Shown: one piece after another, positions 14,345-24,077 of the stretch
How positions within the stretch are numbered: the stretch's first letter is position 1
How the letters are laid out: the number at the start of each line of letters is the position of its first letter
Origin: JAVBMU01 sp031552185
GTDB taxonomy: Bacteria > Actinomycetota > Actinomycetes > Actinomycetales > Cellulomonadaceae
Assembly: GCA_031552185.1 (NCBI GenBank)
Contig: JAVBMU010000030.1
Location: forward strand, 1 to 37,649
Length of the DNA stretch: 37,649 bases
Direction of reading: 5' to 3'
Notes under the pieces: generated by a model
Told to the model about the DNA's origin: nothing
What the model saw: only the letters and a program-made list of their open reading frames with translations
Database searches by the model: none
Program-made: the position numbers and the translations under genes

Positions 14345-15280
14345 TCAGGCGCCCGGCCGCTCGGCGATCGTTTCCCCGGCCTCGGCCAGGCGGCCGCCAT
14401 CGGCCTCGGCCAGGCGGCCGCCATCCGCCTCGGCCGAACGATGGCCGTCGGCGTCGGCGAGCGAGACCGCGGCAAGCGGGACCTCGGCGAGGTCGGGCGC
14501 TTTGGCGGTCCGCCCGTCGCCGCTGGAGGTGCCGTTGAACCGCCGCGTGGCCCAGGGCACCACGTGCTTGCGGAACCACACCGCGTTGGCCTTGGCGCGG
14601 TCGATGGCGGGCGCCGGCGGCAGCGGGGTGAGTGGGTCGTCCCACGCCTCGTCGTCGGGCGGCAGGCCGAGGCCGACGAGTGCGGCCTGCGAGATCCGGC
14701 GGTGCCCGTCCGGGGTGAGGTGGATCCGGTCCTCGTCCCACATCCGCCAATCGGCGAGGCTGCGCATGCCCCACTGATCAAGGACGTAGGCCCCGTTGCG
14801 GCGCGCGATCGACCACAGATGGGCGTTGAACACGCCGACGCGGCCCCGGGTCAGGTTGATCAAGGGGCTGCCGATCGTGTCGTAGCCCGTACAGAGCAGG
14901 ACGTCGGCGCCCGCGTCCCGGGCGGCGCGCACGGCGCGCTCCAGTGCCACCAGCAGGCCGTCGAGTCCCGTCGTGGCCCGCAGGATGTCGTTGCCGCCGC
15001 CGACGATGCTGATCAGGTCGGGCTTGAGAGCGAGCGCGGCCGGCAGTTGCTCGGCCAGGATCGCGGGCAACTTGCGCCCCCGGATCGCGAGGTTGGCGTA
15101 GTGCAGTGGTTCGGCCCCGGCGGCCCGACGACGCGTGGCCAAGTTCTGGGCCAGGAGGTCCGCCCAACCACGCTGATGATCGGCGAATTCGGGGTAGGGG
15201 TCCCAGAGTCCTTCGGTGAACGAGTCGCCGATGGCGACGTACCGGGTCCACGGGCCGAAGTTGTCGTTGCGGGATGTCAT
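14345..15280 (-). CDS. SGNH/GDSL-family hydrolase
   Basis: A 311-aa lipase/esterase-like hydrolase. Block I YVAIGDSFTEG holds the catalytic Ser; NLAIRGRKL gives the block II Gly; SIVGGGNDILR the block III Asn; DRIHLTPDGHRR the catalytic Asp-x-x-His. There is no signal peptide, so it should be cytoplasmic. The fold ends near residue 235; the last 60 residues are low complexity with a repeated SAEADGGRLAEADGG unit. Actinobacterial proteins of this group are mostly uncharacterised esterases; substrate unknown. The ATG at 15280 has only a weak ribosome site. Confidence 0.88.
   Translation of the reverse strand: MTSRNDNFGPWTRYVAIGDSFTEGLWDPYPEFADHQRGWADLLAQNLATRRRAAGAEPLHYANLAIRGRKLPAILAEQLPAALALKPDLISIVGGGNDILRATTGLDGLLVALERAVRAARDAGADVLLCTGYDTIGSPLINLTRGRVGVFNAHLWSIARRNGAYVLDQWGMRSLADWRMWDEDRIHLTPDGHRRISQAALVGLGLPPDDEAWDDPLTPLPPAPAIDRAKANAVWFRKHVVPWATRRFNGTSSGDGRTAKAPDLAEVPLAAVSLADADGHRSAEADGGRLAEADGGRLAEAGETIAERPGA
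14380..14427. repeat. 24-bp tandem duplication in the SGNH hydrolase tail
   Basis: Two 24-bp copies starting CCTCGGCCAGGCGGCC (14380 and 14404) differ at the last two bases. They are in frame and create the repeated Ala/Glu/Gly tail of the hydrolase. Confidence 0.75.
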
Positions 15281-15331
15281 GCGCCCATTCTGCGCCGCCG
15301 CGGGAGCATTCGGAACGTCCCGCCGCCGGCC

Positions 15332-15359
15332 GCCCGCCCGCCGGGTTCAGCGGGCGGGC
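15332..15359 (-). terminator. Hairpin spanning the ung stop codon
   Basis: GCCCGCCCG (15332-15340) pairs with CGGGCGGGC (15351-15359) around a 10-base loop containing the ung stop codon (15347-15349). Probably the ung terminator; no U tract. Confidence 0.45.
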
Positions 15360-16051
15360 AGGGTCCAGTCGATCGGCGCGGTGCCGAGGCCTGCGAGCAG
15401 CTCGTTAGCCCGCGAGAAGGGCCGGGACCCGAAGAAGCCGCGTTGCGCCGACAGCGGGCTCGGGTGCGGACTCATCACCACGGGGGTGTCACCGAGCATC
15501 GGCCGCAAGCCGGCGGCATCGCGTCCCCACAGGATGGCGACGAGAGGCTCGGGCCGTGCGACCAGGGCCCGAATCGCCGCCTCGGTGAATGCCTCCCACC
15601 CCCGGCCGCGGTGCGACCCGGGCTCGCCGGGGCGCACCGTCAGCACCCGGTTGAGCAGCATGACGCCCCGGTCGCTCCATGGGGTGAGGTCACCGTTGGC
15701 CGGGGACGGGGCGCCGACGTCGGCGGCGAGTTCGGTGAAGATGTTGGCCAGCGAACGCGGAATCGGACGCACGTCCGGCTGGACGGAGAAGGACAGCCCC
15801 ATCGGATGCCCGGGCGTGGGGTAGGGGTCCTGCCCGACGATGAGCACCCGCACCTCGGCCAGGGGCCGGGCGAAAGCGCGCAGGATGTTGACCGGGGCGG
15901 GCAGGTAGGTCCGGCCGGCCTCGGCTTCCGCCCGCAGGAAGTCGCCCATCGCATGCAGGTGCGGCGCGGCAGGCGCCAGGGCCGCGGCCCAGTCCGGGGC
16001 CATGATGTGGTCGAGATTCGACATGCGGGGCATACCGGCGGTGGTCTCCAC
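15347..16051 (-). CDS. ung: Uracil-DNA glycosylase (family 1)
   Basis: Removes uracil from DNA to start base excision repair. The water-activating loop GQDPYPTPGHPMGLSFSV (catalytic Asp and uracil-stacking Tyr), SLANIFTEL, MLLNRVLTVRPG (uracil-binding Asn) and the DNA-intercalation loop HPSPLSAQRGFFGSRPFSRAN are all intact. Start: GTG 16051 (234 aa) is chosen because TACGCT at 16059-16064 (minus strand) lies 7 bases before it, as in leaderless transcripts; ATGs at 16033 (228 aa) and 16024 (225 aa) are plausible and give the usual family length, but have no good ribosome site. Divergent from the DUF3263 gene. Confidence 0.95.
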   Translation of the reverse strand: METTAGMPRMSNLDHIMAPDWAAALAPAAPHLHAMGDFLRAEAEAGRTYLPAPVNILRAFARPLAEVRVLIVGQDPYPTPGHPMGLSFSVQPDVRPIPRSLANIFTELAADVGAPSPANGDLTPWSDRGVMLLNRVLTVRPGEPGSHRGRGWEAFTEAAIRALVARPEPLVAILWGRDAAGLRPMLGDTPVVMSPHPSPLSAQRGFFGSRPFSRANELLAGLGTAPIDWTLPAR

Positions 16052-16104
16052 CCACGTGAGCGTAGCGAATCGCCGACGGTCCCGGGGACGCGGCGCGGGG
16101 TCAA

Positions 16105-16132
16105 TGACACGGGTGTTATTCGCGTCTAGGCT
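16105..16132 (+). promoter_or_regulatory. Candidate promoter of the DUF3263/LytR_C genes
   Basis: TGACAC (16105-16110) and TAGGCT (16127-16132) are separated by 16 bases, about 120 bases upstream of the DUF3263 ATG. Confidence 0.35.
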
Positions 16133-16251
16133 GGAGCGCGGCGTCGGCGGGCCGACGCGCGGGGGCAAGCGGATCGACCGCGCCGGTGGACCCCAACGGC
16201 AACCCAGCGGCAACTCGGGCGGCGAGAATCACGGACAGGACCGGAGGGCGT

Positions 16252-16542
16252 ATGAGCGAGGCGGTGGTCACGGACCCGGTCACCGGCGGGTCGGGCGAAC
16301 TCGGCGAGCGCGATCGGCAGGTGCTCGAGTTCGAGCGGCATTGGTGGAAGTACGCGGGCGCCAAGGAACAGGCCGTGCGCGAGTTGTTCGGGCTGACCGC
16401 CACCCGGTACTACCAACTGCTGAACGCCCTGATCGACTCGCCGGCGGCCATGGCGTACGACCCCATGCTCGTCAAGCGACTGCGGCGGATGCGCTCCGCC
16501 CGCCAGCGCGCCCGCAGCGCGCGCCGGGTGAACGTCGGCTAG
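16252..16542 (+). CDS. DUF3263 family protein
   Basis: A 96-aa cytoplasmic protein. LGERDRQVLEFERHWWKYAG and AKEQAVRELFGLTATRYYQL, then LVKRLRRMRSARQR, match the actinobacteria-specific DUF3263 family (mycobacterial Rv0430 type). The RELFGLTATRYYQLLNALID segment looks like a helix-turn-helix, so a DNA-binding role is possible but unproven. GGAGGG lies 3 bases before the ATG. The LytR_C gene follows, as in mycobacteria; conservation of this pair suggests a shared envelope-related role. Confidence 0.9.
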   Translation: MSEAVVTDPVTGGSGELGERDRQVLEFERHWWKYAGAKEQAVRELFGLTATRYYQLLNALIDSPAAMAYDPMLVKRLRRMRSARQRARSARRVNVG

Positions 16543-16652
16543 GGCGAATCAGGTGCGTGACCAGCGGCGCGAGGCGCACCCCGGGCCGGCGCGATCGGGC
16601 CCGCACGGCCGGCCTTTCGTCTGCCGTCCTGCCGGCGGGCTACCCTGAGCCC

Positions 16653-17255
16653 GTGAGCAAGAGCCGCTACCCCTTCGAATCGGACGAGTTCGACGCTCCG
16701 CCGCCGGGTGGTGCGCCGGTCGGAGTGCACCGCTCCCCTCGGGGCGCGTGGAGCAAGACGTGGCCATTCCTCCTGGTCGCGGTCATTTTCGCGGGCCTCG
16801 CGCTTGGCGCGGTCTGGACGCTCGGGCGCTACGGCGGCGGCTCGGGCGGCGAGGCGACGGACAAGACGACGACGTCGGCCCCGCCCCGGACCACCAAGAC
16901 GACGGACGCCCCGTCGCCGTCGACTCCGGCGTCGCCGGACACACCGAGCACGCCGGCGACGTCGACGGCGCCCGCGGTGGATGTGAACCGCGCCGCGACC
17001 GTGCGGGTGCTGAACGACACGGGCACGGAGGGCGTCGCGGCCAACGCCGCCCAGTCGCTCGAGGAGGCCGGCTACACGGCCGTCACCGCGGACAACTACT
17101 CCGGGCCGAAGCTGACCGAGAACACGGTCTACTACGCCGCCGCGGAGTTCGAGTCGACCGCGCGGGACATTGCCGCCAAGTTCGGCATCTCCGCCGTCCA
17201 GCTGGTGAACCCGTTGCGGGCGAACGTCTCCGTCATCCTCGTCAGCAAACCCTGA
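16653..17255 (+). CDS. LytR_C domain membrane protein
   Basis: A 200-aa protein with a short cytoplasmic tail, one membrane helix (WPFLLVAVIFAGLALGAVW), a Thr/Pro/Ser-rich extracytoplasmic linker and a C-terminal LytR_C domain (VRVLNDTGTEGVAANAAQSL, EEAGYTAVTADNYSG, VILVSKP). LytR_C domains accompany LytR-CpsA-Psr cell-wall ligases, but no LCP catalytic domain is present here. It corresponds to the mycobacterial Rv0431-type partner of DUF3263. The GTG start at 16653 follows CCCTGAGCCC with no strong ribosome site. Confidence 0.88.
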   Translation: MSKSRYPFESDEFDAPPPGGAPVGVHRSPRGAWSKTWPFLLVAVIFAGLALGAVWTLGRYGGGSGGEATDKTTTSAPPRTTKTTDAPSPSTPASPDTPSTPATSTAPAVDVNRAATVRVLNDTGTEGVAANAAQSLEEAGYTAVTADNYSGPKLTENTVYYAAAEFESTARDIAAKFGISAVQLVNPLRANVSVILVSKP

Positions 17256-17462
17256 CCGCCGGGCCGGGTGAGTGATTTCCCGAGCCCGTGTGGTCGCGCC
17301 GGCGGGGCGGCACCACGTTCGGCGACCGAGCACGCTTCGGCGGCGTCGGCCCCTGTCGTGCGGGCGCGCCTGCGGTTAGGCTCGAAGCGCGACGGGACGA
17401 ATGACCGCCCCCGCCGGGTCGGCGGGGTCCCCGACGCTTCGACCACGTTCGAGGAGAGTTCT

Positions 17463-17666
17463 ATGGCCCAGGGCACGGTCAAGTGGTTCAACGGTGAGAA
17501 GGGGTACGGCTTCATCACGCCCGCCGAGGGCGGCGCGGACCTGTTCGTGCACTACAGCTCGATCCAGGCCGACGGCTACCGCACGCTCGACGAGGGGCAG
17601 CCCGTCGAGTACGAGGTCGGCCAGGGACCGAAGGGGCCGCAGGCCGAGCAGGTTCGGCCGCTGTAG
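17463..17666 (+). CDS. csp: Cold-shock protein, CspA family
   Basis: A 67-aa single cold-shock domain that binds single-stranded RNA/DNA. RNP1 is GYGFI within VKWFNGEKGYGFITP and RNP2 is LFVHYSSI. GAGGAG lies about 6 bases before the ATG. The 207-bp upstream region holds a TAGGCT -10-like box at 17377-17382, implying an 80-base 5' leader, a usual feature of csp genes. Confidence 0.95.
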   Translation: MAQGTVKWFNGEKGYGFITPAEGGADLFVHYSSIQADGYRTLDEGQPVEYEVGQGPKGPQAEQVRPL

Positions 17667-17700
17667 GGCCCGGTGCGCGGCCCTCGGCCCGGCGGGCGCC

Positions 17701-19185
17701 ATGCCTGAGGCGTACGACGCCGTCGTCGTCGGCTCCGGGCCGAACGGGCTTGCCGCCGCCGTCACGATCGCCCGGGCCGGGTTGTCCGTGGCCGTGCTGG
17801 AGGCGCAGCCGACGCCCGGCGGCGGGGCACGGACGCTCCACCTGGGCCTCGGGCCGCGGATCGCGCACGACGTGTGCTCGGCCGTGCACCCGATGGCCTG
17901 GGCGTCGCCGTTCTTCCGCGCGTTCAACCTCGCGGCGCGCGGGGTCGAACTGCGGGCGCCGGAGGTCGCCTTCGCCCAGCCGCTCGACGACGCGCCGGCG
18001 GCGATCGCCTACCGGTCGATCCAACGCACGGCCGCCCGGTTGGGCGGCCGGGACGGCCAGGCCTGGGTTGCGCTGTTCGGCGGGCCGGCGCGGCAGTGGG
18101 AGGACCTGGTGGCGGTTGCGCTCGGCGACCACCGGTCCGTGCCGGCCCGGCTCGCCGGCCCGGGCGCCCCGACGGCGGTTCGGCTCCTCGCGGCAATGGC
18201 GGAACAGGGGAGCGGGGTGTGGGGTCGCCGGTTCGAGCACGACGCCGCCGCAGCGCTGCTGACCGGGGTGGCGACGCACGCCATCACGCCGCTGCCGTCG
18301 CCGGCCGCGGCCGGCGTCGCGGTGCTGCTCACCGCCCTGGCGCACGCCGGTGGGTGGCCGATCCCGGTGGGTGGCTCCGGCGCGATCACGGCCGCCCTGG
18401 TGGCCGACCTGCGCGCCCACGGCGGGCAGGTGTTCTGTGGACGCCCAGTCGCCCGGGCCGCCGACCTTCCCCAGGCCCGGGCGTACCTCTTCGACACGAC
18501 GCCACGGACGGTGGCGACGGTCTTCGAGCGCGGGCTGTCCCCGCGCGCGCTGCGCGGGCTGCGCTCGTTCCGGTACGGCAGCGGGGCGGCGAAGGTCGAC
18601 TTTGTGCTGTCCGGTCCGGTGCCGTGGACCGATCCCGAGGTCGGCCGGGCGGCGACGGTCCACCTGGGTGGCCGCCGGGCCGAGGTGGTGGCGGCGGAGG
18701 CGGCGGTGGCCGCCGGTCGGCACGCCGAGCGGCCCGTCGTGCTCGTCTCCGACCCGTCCGTGGCGGACCCGTCCCGGATGGTCGGCGGGTTGCGGCCCCT
18801 GTGGACCTACGCCCACGTCCCGGCGGGTTCCCCGCGGGACGTAACCGGCGACGTCGTCGCGCAACTGGAGCGCTTTGCCCCGGGGTTCGCCGACGTCGTC
18901 GTTGCCTCGCGGTGCGTGCCGGCGGCCCGGATGAGCGAGCACAACGCGAACTACATCGGCGGTGATATCTCGGCCGGTGCGATCAGCCTGCGGCAGTTGG
19001 TCGCCCGGCCGGCGCCGCGGCTGGATCCCTACGACGTCGGCCTGGAGGGGGTGTACCTGTGTTCCGCGTCGGCGCCGCCCGGGCCGGGGGTGCACGGCCT
19101 GTCCGGGTGGTATGCCGCGCGGCGGGTGCTGCGGCGAGAGTTCGACGTGCGCCGGGCGCCGGCGCTCGGGCCGGACGGCCGCTGA
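17701..19185 (+). CDS. FAD-dependent oxidoreductase, PYROXD2/phytoene-desaturase-like
   Basis: A 494-aa flavoprotein. The N-terminal dinucleotide-binding motif VVVGSGPNGLAAAVTIARAG and VLEAQPTPGGGART identify the CrtI/amine-oxidase-like superfamily, closest in pattern to the PYROXD2-type 'NAD(P)/FAD-dependent oxidoreductase' subgroup. GLEGVYLCSASAPPGPGVHG near the C-terminus is the second FAD-contacting motif. No membrane segment or signal. No carotenoid synthesis genes are nearby, so a carotenoid substrate is not supported; the reaction is unknown. The ATG at 17701 is 34 bases after csp, and no strong ribosome site is visible. Confidence 0.88.
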   Translation: MPEAYDAVVVGSGPNGLAAAVTIARAGLSVAVLEAQPTPGGGARTLHLGLGPRIAHDVCSAVHPMAWASPFFRAFNLAARGVELRAPEVAFAQPLDDAPAAIAYRSIQRTAARLGGRDGQAWVALFGGPARQWEDLVAVALGDHRSVPARLAGPGAPTAVRLLAAMAEQGSGVWGRRFEHDAAAALLTGVATHAITPLPSPAAAGVAVLLTALAHAGGWPIPVGGSGAITAALVADLRAHGGQVFCGRPVARAADLPQARAYLFDTTPRTVATVFERGLSPRALRGLRSFRYGSGAAKVDFVLSGPVPWTDPEVGRAATVHLGGRRAEVVAAEAAVAAGRHAERPVVLVSDPSVADPSRMVGGLRPLWTYAHVPAGSPRDVTGDVVAQLERFAPGFADVVVASRCVPAARMSEHNANYIGGDISAGAISLRQLVARPAPRLDPYDVGLEGVYLCSASAPPGPGVHGLSGWYAARRVLRREFDVRRAPALGPDGR

Positions 19186-19196
19186 CCGGTCGCTGC

Positions 19197-19223
19197 CTTG
19201 CACTCGCCGGGGGCGAGTGCCAA
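19197..19223 (+). promoter_or_regulatory. CIRCE operator 1 (HrcA site)
   Basis: CTTGCACTC, 9 bases, GAGTGCCAA: 7/9 and 8/9 matches to the CIRCE halves TTAGCACTC and GAGTGCTAA. The inner GCACTC/GAGTGC is a perfect inverted repeat. Confidence 0.85.
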
Positions 19224-19227
19224 TAAT
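19198..19227 (+). promoter_or_regulatory. Candidate groEL promoter
   Basis: TTGCAC (19198-19203) and AATAAT (19222-19227) are 18 bases apart. The promoter overlaps CIRCE 1 and starts transcription near CIRCE 2, so HrcA bound at either site would block it. Confidence 0.5.
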
Positions 19228-19231
19228 GGCG

Positions 19232-19258
19232 TTAGCACTCTCGCGTTGAGAGTGATAA
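19232..19258 (+). promoter_or_regulatory. CIRCE operator 2 (HrcA site)
   Basis: TTAGCACTC, TCGCGTTGA, GAGTGATAA: a perfect left half and 8/9 right half of CIRCE with the standard 9-base spacer. Confidence 0.93.
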
Positions 19259-19406
19259 ACGTACGGCGCGGTTCCCGCCCCGCGGGGGCCGCGCACCAGG
19301 TCGACAGGTGAGGCCTCCCGGCGGCGTGACCAGAACGCCGTCGTGCCCGGCCGTCCGTCGCGGGCACCCGCCGGCCGCCCCAGCCACCACCGGAGGATCA
19401 TCCCCA

Positions 19407-21032
<1,626 letters not shown>

Positions 21033-21075
21033 GTCCGGCGCTCAGCCCCGGGGCACCCGCCTGACCCACAACGAT

Positions 21076-21129
21076 CGGCGCCTCTCCCGCTCCTACTGCT
21101 CTTGCAGCGGTGGAGTGGGAGGGGCGCCG
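21076..21129 (+). terminator. groEL terminator
   Basis: An 18-bp stem (21076-21093 with 21112-21129, two non-Watson-Crick positions) with an 18-base loop, 44 bases after the groEL stop. It also separates groEL from the convergent gene that ends at 21177. Confidence 0.8.
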
Positions 21130-21176
21130 CGTCATACTCCGACGTGCCTCATGTGCAGGAACCGGACGCCGAGTTC

Positions 21177-22082
21177 TCAGGCGCGACCTCGAGCACCATG
21201 GGCCGCGAGGACCTCATCGATCTTTACCTCAAGGGCCTTGACCTTCTCGGGGAGGGCGCTCAGGTGGGCGTAGTTATTGCGGAGAGCGGTGATCTGCATT
21301 GCCCATTCGGTACGGTAGTACACGCGCGAGTAGCCGGTGATCTCCCGGCAGTCGGCGTCCGCGATCGCGACGGCGATCTCCCGTTGCGATGGTCGGTCCG
21401 AAGAGTCGATCATCGGGCGCATGGATTCGGCGGGCATGGCATCTGGGATCTTCGGCAGATCAGGGATTGCCTGCGGTGACATGCATACGCGCCACTCCTG
21501 TGCCGCGCGCCGGACCTGGACATCGTCCAGAGCTCGTCTTGTCGCATCGAGCGCCAGCCTACGTACCGATACTGTGCTTTGGACGCCCGACTGCGAAAGG
21601 CGATCGAGCGCAGCATCATGACAGATGCCCACTCGTTCGTCGCGCTGCGCAAGTTGCTCGACCGTGCCCGCGTAGGTCGGTTCGGGTTCGCGCTCGATCC
21701 CGAGATACCCACGACTGTCGTCATGGTAGCCGAACGAAGCTGCTCTGGCCCTGTTCATGAGCGGACGATCGAATGCATTCCGCGTTGCGGACTCGGGCCG
21801 AGGCGTGCCCGGCGGTCGCGGAAAAGAAGACACGCCCTGCGAGCGCATGCAATCGTAGGTCAAGTAGTACTCTGCGACAACTGCTTTCCAGTCGAGCTCG
21901 AGGTTGACTTCATAACCGTCGAGCGGCATGGCCCACCGTGTCTGATCCTTGACGAATTGTCGCTCGAGTTGATTGCGATCAACTCCATTGGCCGGAGTGC
22001 CCGAGGGGCTGCTCGCCGCGAACGTCATGGCCGCGAGACCGGCCGAGAGCACGAATAAGCCGACAATGGCGCGTAGCCTCAA
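21177..22082 (-). CDS. Predicted secreted protein, unknown function
   Basis: From the TTG at 22082 (GGGGAGG 6 bases upstream) the product is 301 aa and starts with a signal-peptide-like sequence (RLRAIVGLFVLSAGLAAMTF). An ATG at 22139 would add 19 residues but lies inside a large hairpin and has no ribosome site. The mature part is polar, with four spaced cysteines (YDCMRSQG, GICHDA, WRVCMS, DADCREI) that could form two disulfides, and a late coiled-coil-like stretch (LSALPEKVKALEVKIDEVLA). The pattern DCMRSQG ... WRVCMS resembles actinobacterial secreted 'hypothetical' proteins, but I recognise no named family. GC content is lower than in most neighbours, suggesting later acquisition with the next two genes. 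Confidence 0.72.
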   Translation of the reverse strand: MRLRAIVGLFVLSAGLAAMTFAASSPSGTPANGVDRNQLERQFVKDQTRWAMPLDGYEVNLELDWKAVVAEYYLTYDCMRSQGVSSFPRPPGTPRPESATRNAFDRPLMNRARAASFGYHDDSRGYLGIEREPEPTYAGTVEQLAQRDERVGICHDAALDRLSQSGVQSTVSVRRLALDATRRALDDVQVRRAAQEWRVCMSPQAIPDLPKIPDAMPAESMRPMIDSSDRPSQREIAVAIADADCREITGYSRVYYRTEWAMQITALRNNYAHLSALPEKVKALEVKIDEVLAAHGARGRA

Positions 22083-22098
22083 CCTGTACCTCCCCAGA

Positions 22099-22165
22099 AT
22101 CTCCTTCGCGCTTCCCAACTTGGGCGTCCCGTCGTGCATCGGGACATGAGAAGCGCGAAGGAGAT
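22099..22165 (-). terminator. Large nested hairpin between two secreted-protein genes
   Basis: A perfect 16-bp stem (22099-22114 with 22150-22165) encloses a second stem-loop (GTCCCG/CGGGAC) and a CCCAACTTGGG palindrome. It starts 9 bases after the stop of the I36-type gene and ends 8 bases before the ribosome site of the next gene. Most likely a terminator, but its position in the leader would also allow attenuation or mRNA stabilisation. Confidence 0.7.
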
Positions 22166-22173
22166 CAGCGGTC

Positions 22174-22644
22174 CTACTTGCAGAAGCCGTCGAATCGGAA
22201 TGATTCGACTCGGTCATTGACGGATGCGCCCGTCTTGAACGGGTCCCCGGAAGTGTCGATGCCGTTCGACAAGTTGGGGTCACGCTCTCCCTTCGGATTC
22301 AAACTGAACAGGTAACCGACGAAGTTGGCGGCGTCGTAGAAGTAGGCTCGCGCCGTCCGTCCGTTGTTGACAACGGAACTCGCGGAGTTCGCCCCGCTCA
22401 GGTTGGTACCGCGATACACGACGGCGCCGGTGTTCTTCTGACAGGTCGCGCTTCCGATGTACGCGGAGCCCTTGCTTGCGGACACGTAGTCCCATCCGGC
22501 CCAAATGCAGGCGGAACCCTGCGGGCAGTCGGCCCAGCCGGCCTGAGCCGGCAAGGCGGAACCGAGTAGGACGCCGGACGTTACCAACGCTGTGATTGCG
22601 GATACCAATCCGAATCGTCTCGCCGACGAACGGGTTCGGGTCAT
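22174..22644 (-). CDS. Secreted peptidase inhibitor, I36 family-like
   Basis: A 156-aa exported protein. MTRTRSSARRFGLV then a hydrophobic core and ALPAQA-GW give a clean signal peptide with cleavage near residue 35. The mature part has CPQGSACIWAGWDY, ATCQKN, RAYFYDAANFVGYLFSL, and NDRVESFRF, the beta/gamma-crystallin-like pattern of the actinobacterial peptidase inhibitor I36 family (prototype SMPI of Streptomyces). Four cysteines (two in CPQGSAC, one in ATCQ, one in FDGFCK) could make two disulfides. The ATG at 22644 has GGGTGG about 10 bases upstream. Target protease unknown; beta/gamma-crystallin function without inhibition is also possible. Confidence 0.82.
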   Translation of the reverse strand: MTRTRSSARRFGLVSAITALVTSGVLLGSALPAQAGWADCPQGSACIWAGWDYVSASKGSAYIGSATCQKNTGAVVYRGTNLSGANSASSVVNNGRTARAYFYDAANFVGYLFSLNPKGERDPNLSNGIDTSGDPFKTGASVNDRVESFRFDGFCK

Positions 22645-22688
22645 TGGATATACCACCCTTCTAGGTGCAGACTTATTTGACGAGCGCC

Positions 22689-22717
22689 AGCCTAGGTCGG
22701 GTCGAGGGCGATGTAAA
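22689..22717 (-). promoter_or_regulatory. Promoter of the I36-type gene
   Basis: On the minus strand TTTACA (22717-22712) and TAGGCT (22694-22689) are exactly 17 bases apart, giving a start near 22682 and a leader of about 38 bases. Confidence 0.6.
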
Positions 22718-22910
22718 GAAGTTTGTCTACAAAGTTGCGCAGACCTGGCACCTGTTGCTGACTATTGGCAGTTGACAGGTCAGAACACTTCAGAATCTTC
22801 GGTCCGAATAAGGCGGCGACCTCCAGCGGGAAGTGCGGTTGTTCTCGGATCTGTCCCGGCACTCCAAGGAAGTGGCTGCGGCGGCCGACGTCGGTCCGGT
22901 CACGATGTCC

Positions 22911-24077
22911 GGCTCTTCGCCGTTGCGGTGGGGGTCAGGGTGTGAGTCCTTCGCCGGCGGGGAGCATTCGTAGTCGGTGGTTGTCGCGGTTGCGGTAGCC
23001 GCGTGCGATGCGGCGGTGGAGTTCGATGATGCCGTTCATGGCTTCGGTGGGTCCGTTGTTGGCGCGGTCGGTGGTGAAGTGGGTCAGAAACGCCTCGCGC
23101 CGGCGTCGTAGGGTCCGCCCGAGGCGGGCGACTTCGCCGGTCGGGCAGGTGTGGAAGGTCTTGAGGGTCTTCTGGGCTCGACGTCTGCCGTCGACCAGGT
23201 CTGGTGTTCGGTAGGCGGCTCGTAGTTGCTGGGCGCACTGCCGGGCGACGAACGCTTCCTCGTGGGCGTTGTCAGCGTCGATCGTGGCGGCCAGGCGGGC
23301 CTTCTGCTTCTCGGTGAGGTTCTCGACCCCGGCGCGGAGGATGGTCTGGATCCCGAACAAGGGGTCGCCCTTGCGGCCGCAGTGCCCGGTGGTGTCCTGC
23401 TGGACCCGGCGACGGACCTCGTCGACCACGCCGGTGGCGAGCTTGACGACGTGGAACGCGTCCAGGACCGCCCTCGCGTCGGCGAGTTGGTCGTCGATCG
23501 CCGCCTTGTAGCCACCGAACGGGTCCAGGGCGGCGATGTCGATCCCGGCCCGGAAGTCCTCGCCCCGCGCGGTCAACCAGTCGGCGTAGGCCTTTTTCGA
23601 CCGGCCCGGGACCAGATCGAGCAGCCGGGCGTGCACACGCCCGTCGCTGTCGCGGGTTAGGTCGACCATCCCGGTCAACTCCTTGGGTCCCTTCGTGCGC
23701 CGGTCACCGTGGTGCCAGACATGCTCGTCCACCCCCAGGCTCGTGACCCCGGCGAACCGGGACTCGTCGGCGGCGAGGCGTTCCAGGACGGGTTTGACGA
23801 CCCGCCAAAGCGTCCACCATCCGGTCCCGAGCGCCCGCGCCAGGCCCGCGATCGTGGCGTGGTCACGACGGAGCCGGTCGATCGCCCACATCACCGCCCG
23901 GGTCGTGATCGACCCCCCAGGCACGACCAGGGACGGGACCTGCTCGACGAACGCCCCTCGCGAGCACGACGCCTGCGGACAACGCCAGAGCCGTTGCCGC
24001 CACACGATCTGGTGATCGATGTCGCCCGGGCATGCGCGTCTGTGCACGTGTTCGCGCCGTTCGCGACAGCCATCCAC
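22911..24077 (-). mobile_element. ISL3-family insertion sequence, one end missing
   Basis: The transposase gene end lies 24 bases inside GGCTCTTCGCCGTTGCGG (22911), which looks like an ISL3-type terminal inverted repeat. I find no matching inverted copy (ending GAAGAGCC) in 24078-24300, and the transposase N-terminus is damaged, so the other end seems lost. The 22657-22910 stretch to the left is intergenic, with only the I36 promoter recognised. Confidence 0.75.
22935..24077 (-). pseudogene. ISL3-family transposase, 5'-damaged
   Basis: 380 residues from a GTG at 24077. The core of an ISL3 transposase is intact: LWRCPQASCSRGAFVEQVPS (zinc ribbon end), helix-turn-helix region RDHATIAGLARALGTGWWTL, SLGVDEHVWHH (first Asp), AALDPFGGYKAAI (second Asp), and NNGPTEAMNGIIELHRRIA (Glu). 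The N-terminal 40-50 residues usual for the family are not in frame. Immediately upstream another frame reads ATPRICP, which together with in-frame VDGC would rebuild the first zinc-ribbon CPxxxC if one base were restored near 24080; further upstream both frames hit stops. Probably inactive. Confidence 0.75.

Noticed and set aside
14234..16129. 631-codon frame antisense to the SGNH hydrolase and ung
   Set aside because: Both opposite-strand genes have complete catalytic motifs; the sense frame reads as Arg/Gly/Pro-rich noise.
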